8,651 nucleotides of DNA from BOG-908 sp964250925. GTDB lineage: Bacteria; Pseudomonadota; Alphaproteobacteria; Acetobacterales; Acetobacteraceae. Below, piece after piece: positions 5,945 through 8,651 of this stretch. Under the pieces are notes generated by a model. That model was not told the origin of the DNA. It saw nothing but the letters and a program-made list of their open reading frames with translations, and ran no database searches. The stretch's first letter is position 1; every line of letters starts with the position of its first letter. The stretch lies in assembly GCA_964250925.1 (NCBI GenBank), contig CAXUHU010000128.1, positions 1 through 8,651 of the forward strand, read 5' to 3'. The translations under genes were made by a program, and so were the position numbers.

Positions 5945-5985
5945 TTGACGGCCCCACCGTGCTGGAAGGCAGGCCGCGCCGTCAA
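5945..5985. repeat. 8-bp perfect inverted repeat upstream of the small ORF
   Basis: TTGACGGC at 5945-5952 and GCCGTCAA at 5978-5985, 25 bases apart. On the minus strand the outer arm contains TTGACG, a good -35 element, but no convincing -10 follows at 16-18 bases. It may be an operator with a promoter, or a 5'-UTR hairpin ending just before the Shine-Dalgarno. Confidence 0.5.
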
Positions 5986-6012
5986 GCACGTTTTCGCCAA
6001 TGCCGCCGCGTC

Positions 6013-6041
6013 TTGCGAAGTGTGCCCCAGGCAGGTATAGG
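6013..6041 (+). promoter_or_regulatory. Promoter of tRNA-Pro
   Basis: TTGCGA (6013-6018), 17-base spacer, TATAGG (6036-6041). Initiation would fall near 6048, about six bases before the tRNA. The stretch after the -10 is GC-rich (CCGCCGCTCGG), as in stable-RNA promoters under stringent control. Confidence 0.65.
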
Positions 6042-6053
6042 CCGCCGCTCGGT

Positions 6054-6130
6054 CGGAGCGTAGCTCAGCCTGGTAGAGCGCTTGCTTCGGGAGCCAGAGG
6101 CCGGAGGTTCGAATCCTCTCGCTCCGACCA
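6054..6130 (+). tRNA. tRNA-Pro (anticodon CGG)
   Basis: A 77-base cloverleaf with encoded CCA: acceptor CGGAGCG/CGCTCCG (7 bp), D stem GCTC/GAGC, anticodon loop TTCGGGA with CGG at 6088-6090, T arm GGAGG/CCTCT closing TTCGAAT, discriminator A then CCA. The anticodon stem CTTGC/GCCAG carries one U-C mismatch (6083 against 6095, positions 29-41). It stands alone, transcribed toward the acyltransferase gene, with its own promoter. No 3' duplicate of the tRNA end occurs in the window, so there is no sign of an integrated element here. No clear terminator is seen in 6131-6179. Confidence 0.95.
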
Positions 6131-6179
6131 GTGTTCCTGATTCAGATCAAGTTTAGGCTGTGGAAGCTTGCTTGGGTCT

Positions 6180-7274
6180 TCAACGGTGAATGGGTGGGCG
6201 GAACAGGCCGGCCAGCCATCGCCGTCCAGGGCGTTCCAGGCATCGGTAGCTTACATCGGACGCCGCCAGCAGGAACATAAGCACCAGGGCGGCCGTCAGC
6301 GTATCGGCGGGACCGGACGGTAGAGTGGTCCGCAGCGCGGCACGCACCTGGTCAAGCGGATGCAGCAGGAAAATGTGCAGCAGGTAAAGCGAGTACGATA
6401 TTTCCCCAAGCCAGAGTATGGGCGGCCAGGCGAATGCGGCCGCTGGCTGCCCCACGGCGCACGCCAGGCACAACACCAGCGCCGGGAACAGGGCATAGAT
6501 CGCGAGGTCGGACGCCTGCAGCACCATCAGCAGCAGCACCGCCAGCATTACCAGCCATGCGGCCGCTCGCTGCCCCGCCACCCGCCTTGCCGCTGGCCAG
6601 CCGGATAGCCGCCACACCGCCAGCCCGAGCATGAAACCGCCCAGGCAGCGCATCAGCGGTCCAGCCGTCTGCCCGTTCCATGCGTCCAGCAGCCTGGCCG
6701 AGCCTTCCAGGCGCAGCAGCAGGGCGGTCGCACCGAGCAGCAGCAGTGCGGCGGCCACGCCCCCGACCGCCGCTCGCGGCCCGCGATGCAGCAGCCACGC
6801 CGCCAGGAGTGGAAACAGCCAGTAGGCGGCCCACTCGGTGCTGATCGACCAAGCCGGCCCGATCGAGCTGGGCGCCAGGCCCCACGACTGCACCAGCAGC
6901 AGGTTGGCCGGTATGGCGGCCCAGGGATGCGCCAGCGGCGCCGCGATCCACGGCCGCGGCAGGTCGAAACGCCCATAGCGCAGGCCGGTATAGGCGAGCC
7001 GTGCAATCAGGATGGTGCCGTAGAGCGGATACAGCCGCGCCACGCGGCGCCATAGGAAGGCGGCGAACACACGCACGCTGAAACGTCCGCCGAACGCCGG
7101 CCCGTAGCTCAGCGCCATCACGAAGCCGCTGAGCACGAAGAACAGGTCTACCGCCAGGTAACCGCGCCCGGCCAGCACCGCGGGCCATCCGCCGATCAGG
7201 TGTGCCGGCAGCAGGAGGTGGTACGCCACCACCCACAGCGCCGCCGCGCCGCGCAGCCCGGTCAGCGACGGTAT
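6180..7274 (-). CDS. Acyltransferase-3 family integral membrane protein
   Basis: A membrane O-acyltransferase of the acyltransferase-3 family, whose members acetylate cell-surface sugars such as O-antigen, exopolysaccharide or peptidoglycan. The homology opens PSLTGLRGAAALWVVAYH, containing the catalytic His. Further motifs are GRGYLAVDLFFVLSGFVMAL, then RRVARLYPLY (Arg region of TM3) and, near the end, WLGEISYSLYLLH. About ten hydrophobic segments are present, so the full core is there. No ATG, GTG or TTG precedes the conserved opening; the codon before PSLTGLRG is ATA at 7274, and the first ordinary start is GTG 7232, inside the first motif. I give the longer extent; the safe coding limit is 6180-7232 (350 residues). 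Lies 19 bp after the DUF2842 gene. Substrate unknown. Confidence 0.8.
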   Translation of the reverse strand: MPSLTGLRGAAALWVVAYHLLLPAHLIGGWPAVLAGRGYLAVDLFFVLSGFVMALSYGPAFGGRFSVRVFAAFLWRRVARLYPLYGTILIARLAYTGLRYGRFDLPRPWIAAPLAHPWAAIPANLLLVQSWGLAPSSIGPAWSISTEWAAYWLFPLLAAWLLHRGPRAAVGGVAAALLLLGATALLLRLEGSARLLDAWNGQTAGPLMRCLGGFMLGLAVWRLSGWPAARRVAGQRAAAWLVMLAVLLLMVLQASDLAIYALFPALVLCLACAVGQPAAAFAWPPILWLGEISYSLYLLHIFLLHPLDQVRAALRTTLPSGPADTLTAALVLMFLLAASDVSYRCLERPGRRWLAGLFRPPIHR

Positions 7275-7293
7275 GTCGGCGCGTGCCGCGCCG

Positions 7294-7485
7294 CTACCGC
7301 CTATGCGCGCCCCACAGCATCAGCCAGCGTACCGGCACCACCCACAGGAACCCTGCAACCGGATAGTAGATCGCCTGCACGGCCCAGTGCAGCGGGCGTA
7401 CGTGGTCGGCCAGCACGGCCGCCGCCGCAACCCAGGCAACGACCACAAGGCAGATGGCCAGAACAGCGATCGGCGTGCGCGACAT
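7294..7485 (-). CDS. DUF2842 family small membrane protein
   Basis: A 63-residue protein matching DUF2842, a short alphaproteobacterial membrane family of unknown function. It has two membrane segments (about residues 5-25 and 38-55), MSRTPIAVLAICLVVVAWVA then ADHVRPLHWAVQAIYYPVAG and WVVPVRWLMLWG. The H-x-LPLHW-like PLHW motif and the final RWLMxW are the recognisable parts. The ATG at 7485 fits the family start; the longer frame to 7638 is the apt shadow. It is upstream of, and on the same strand as, the acyltransferase gene and divergent from apt (100 bp). Confidence 0.82.
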   Translation of the reverse strand: MSRTPIAVLAICLVVVAWVAAAAVLADHVRPLHWAVQAIYYPVAGFLWVVPVRWLMLWGAHRR

Positions 7486-7536
7486 CGCTGCCGCGTTAGG
7501 CGAAACGCCACGGGTGGGCAAGGCTGCCCCGCTGCC

Positions 7537-7566
7537 CCTATACCGCTGCGTTACCACCCTCCTGAA
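7537..7566 (-). promoter_or_regulatory. Possible promoter for DUF2842-acyltransferase
   Basis: Minus strand: TTCAGG (7566-7561), 18-base spacer, TATAGG (7542-7537). Same -10 as the tRNA-Pro promoter. It lies in the 100-bp region divergent from apt; I found no convincing plus-strand promoter there. Confidence 0.35.
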
Positions 7567-7585
7567 CCGGGACTGCGCACGCACA

Positions 7586-8101
7586 ATGGACCTCAAGGAC
7601 CACATCCGGTCGATCCCGGATTTCCCCAAGCCCGGCATCCTGTTCTACGACATCAGTACTCTGCTGGCCCATCCGGACGCCTGGCAGGTGGCCATGGGCC
7701 GCATGGCCAACCGCGTCGGCCGCCACCAGCCCGACCTGCTGGCCGGCATCGAGTCGCGCGGCTTCCTGCTCGCGGCACCGTTGGCGCTCAAGCTGGGCTG
7801 CGGCTTCGTGATGATACGCAAGCGTGGCAAGCTGCCCGGTGCCACGGTCGGCCTGGACTATGCGCTTGAATATGGCACCGACCGCGTGGAGATACAGCAG
7901 GACGCCATTGCCCCCGGCCAACGCGTGGTCGTGGTGGACGACCTCCTGGCCACCGGCGGCACCATGGCCGCCGGCATCGCCCTGCTGCGCAACGTGGGCG
8001 CCCACGTGCCCGCCGCCGCCGCCCTGATCGAACTTAGCTTCCTGAGCGGCCGCGCCCGCCTGGACGTGCCGGTCGAGACCCTGGTCGCCTACGACGCATA
8101 G
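7586..8101 (+). CDS. apt: Adenine phosphoribosyltransferase
   Basis: A 171-residue cytosolic enzyme that converts adenine and PRPP to AMP and pyrophosphate in purine salvage. Motifs: IPDFPKPGILFYDIS (10-24), GIESRGFLLAAPLALKLG (54-71), RKRGKLPG (78-85), LEYGTDRVEIQ (94-104) and the PRPP loop VVVVDDLLATGGT (114-126). Length equals the family norm and nothing is missing. The short MDLKDHIRSIPDFP opening is the alphaproteobacterial form. ATG 7586 is chosen because it gives exactly that opening; the frame is open upstream to 7454 but that part does not resemble Apt. No strong Shine-Dalgarno is seen. The VTT gene converges, with four bases between stops. A LOG protein elsewhere in the window could release adenine from AMP, the reverse side of this reaction. 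Confidence 0.96.
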   Translation: MDLKDHIRSIPDFPKPGILFYDISTLLAHPDAWQVAMGRMANRVGRHQPDLLAGIESRGFLLAAPLALKLGCGFVMIRKRGKLPGATVGLDYALEYGTDRVEIQQDAIAPGQRVVVVDDLLATGGTMAAGIALLRNVGAHVPAAAALIELSFLSGRARLDVPVETLVAYDA

Positions 8102-8105
8102 CCGC

Positions 8106-8651
8106 CTACGCCGGCGGACTCTCAGCCGGGTGGACCGCTTCGCCCGATCGCAACAGCCGCAAGCCCAGCCAGGCGGAGGCGCCGAACAGCGCCGCCCCCA
8201 GCGCAAGCTGCACCGACCGGTCCACGTGGACGCCGCTCCCGGCCAGCGCGAACACCGCGGTCTGCGGCAGGTAGCCCAGCAGGCTCGCCCCAAGAAACGG
8301 CCAGGCCCGCAGTCCCGACACCCCGGCCGCAAGGTTGAGCGCCAGGTTGTTGCCCACCGGCAGCAGCCGCAACGTCAGCGTTGCTGCGAACGGCCGTGCC
8401 GCGAGGAAGCGGTCGGCCCGTGCCCAGCGCCCCTGCAGCCGCTCCCGCGCCCAGTCGCGCGCCACCAGCCGCGCCCACCAGAAATCGGCCATGCAGCCGA
8501 GCATCTGGGCGGCCAGCGACAACACCACGCCGCGCCACGCGCCGAACGCGTAGCCGCCGGCAAACGCCACCGCCTGGCGCGGCACGCCCACCGCTGTCAG
8601 CAGCCCGCCAGCAGCCACCAGCGCCGTGGCACCCCGGGCCGTGGCCGGGGC
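8106..8651 (-). CDS. VTT-domain (TVP38/TMEM64, DedA-like) membrane protein, 5' truncated by window
   Basis: A C-terminal portion of about 181 residues of a multi-pass inner-membrane protein of the SNARE-associated/VTT family. Recognisable parts are LLTAVGVPRQAVAFAGGYAFG, in the reentrant-loop region, then LRLLPVGNNLALNLAAGV and FLGASLLGYLPQTAVFALAG. Bacterial VTT/DedA proteins support membrane homeostasis, and some act as undecaprenyl-phosphate or phospholipid flippases; which applies here is unknown. The frame remains open to base 8651, with no start needed inside the window, although a GTG occurs at 8618. Family members usually have 30-60 more N-terminal residues, so the beginning lies beyond the edge. 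Convergent with apt. Confidence 0.85.
   Translation of the reverse strand, partial: APATARGATALVAAGGLLTAVGVPRQAVAFAGGYAFGAWRGVVLSLAAQMLGCMADFWWARLVARDWARERLQGRWARADRFLAARPFAATLTLRLLPVGNNLALNLAAGVSGLRAWPFLGASLLGYLPQTAVFALAGSGVHVDRSVQLALGAALFGASAWLGLRLLRSGEAVHPAESPPA

Noticed and set aside
6054..6130. tRNA-Pro as an attachment site for an integrated element
   Set aside because: No repeat of the tRNA 3' end and no integrase in the window.
8102..8117. CCGCC/GGCGG hairpin between apt and the VTT gene
   Set aside because: Only five pairs and no T-rich tail on either strand; common by chance at this GC content.
7538..8332. 264-codon minus-strand open frame opposite apt
   Set aside because: Antisense shadow of a clearly intact apt gene, with no domain of its own.
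1..8651. CRISPR array, defence system or toxin-antitoxin pair
   Set aside because: No regularly spaced repeats and no defence-type domains; the remaining genes are ordinary transport, metabolic and membrane families.

Overview
The window reads as a GC-rich alphaproteobacterial chromosome segment, probably Rhodospirillales/Acetobacteraceae-like. The placement rests on protein families recognised by eye: a DUF1491 protein and a DUF2842 protein (both essentially alphaproteobacterial), an adenine phosphoribosyltransferase with the short alphaproteobacterial N-terminus (MDLKDHIRSIPDFPKPG), and a small basic protein with a TEGQRAYEAKRAAKAG motif. No database search was run. A run of ten N at 263-272 shows this is a draft scaffold.

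Left flank (1-974): no intact gene. It holds frameshifted remnants of a tetratricopeptide-repeat (TPR) protein, a 92-bp direct repeat spaced exactly 500 bp, a 9-C homopolymer and the N gap.

Minus-strand block (975-4734), read right to left: an NMT1/THI5-like periplasmic binding protein, an ABC ATPase, an ABC permease overlapping the ATPase by 4 bp, a small basic protein, and a DUF429 (RNase H-fold) protein whose GTG start abuts the preceding stop. The first three form a complete importer of the ThiXYZ/SsuABC/TauABC type. The last two may be read through from it or driven by a small promoter just after the permease.

Divergent plus-strand pair (4820-5760): a DUF1491 protein and a LOG-family (TIGR00730) protein, 26 bp apart.

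Intergenic 5761-6053: the most unusual part. On the minus strand lies a 24-codon ORF with a 15-nt Shine-Dalgarno that is the exact complement of the 16S rRNA 3' tail, followed by an intrinsic terminator. It looks like a free-standing small mRNA, and I could not assign it to a described family. A plus-strand promoter then precedes tRNA-Pro(CGG).

Right part (6180-8651): a membrane acyltransferase-3 gene lacking an ordinary start codon and a DUF2842 membrane protein (both minus), adenine phosphoribosyltransferase apt (plus), and, convergent with it, a VTT/DedA-like membrane protein cut by the window edge. Many starts in the window are GTG or TTG, so automated gene starts here deserve checking.
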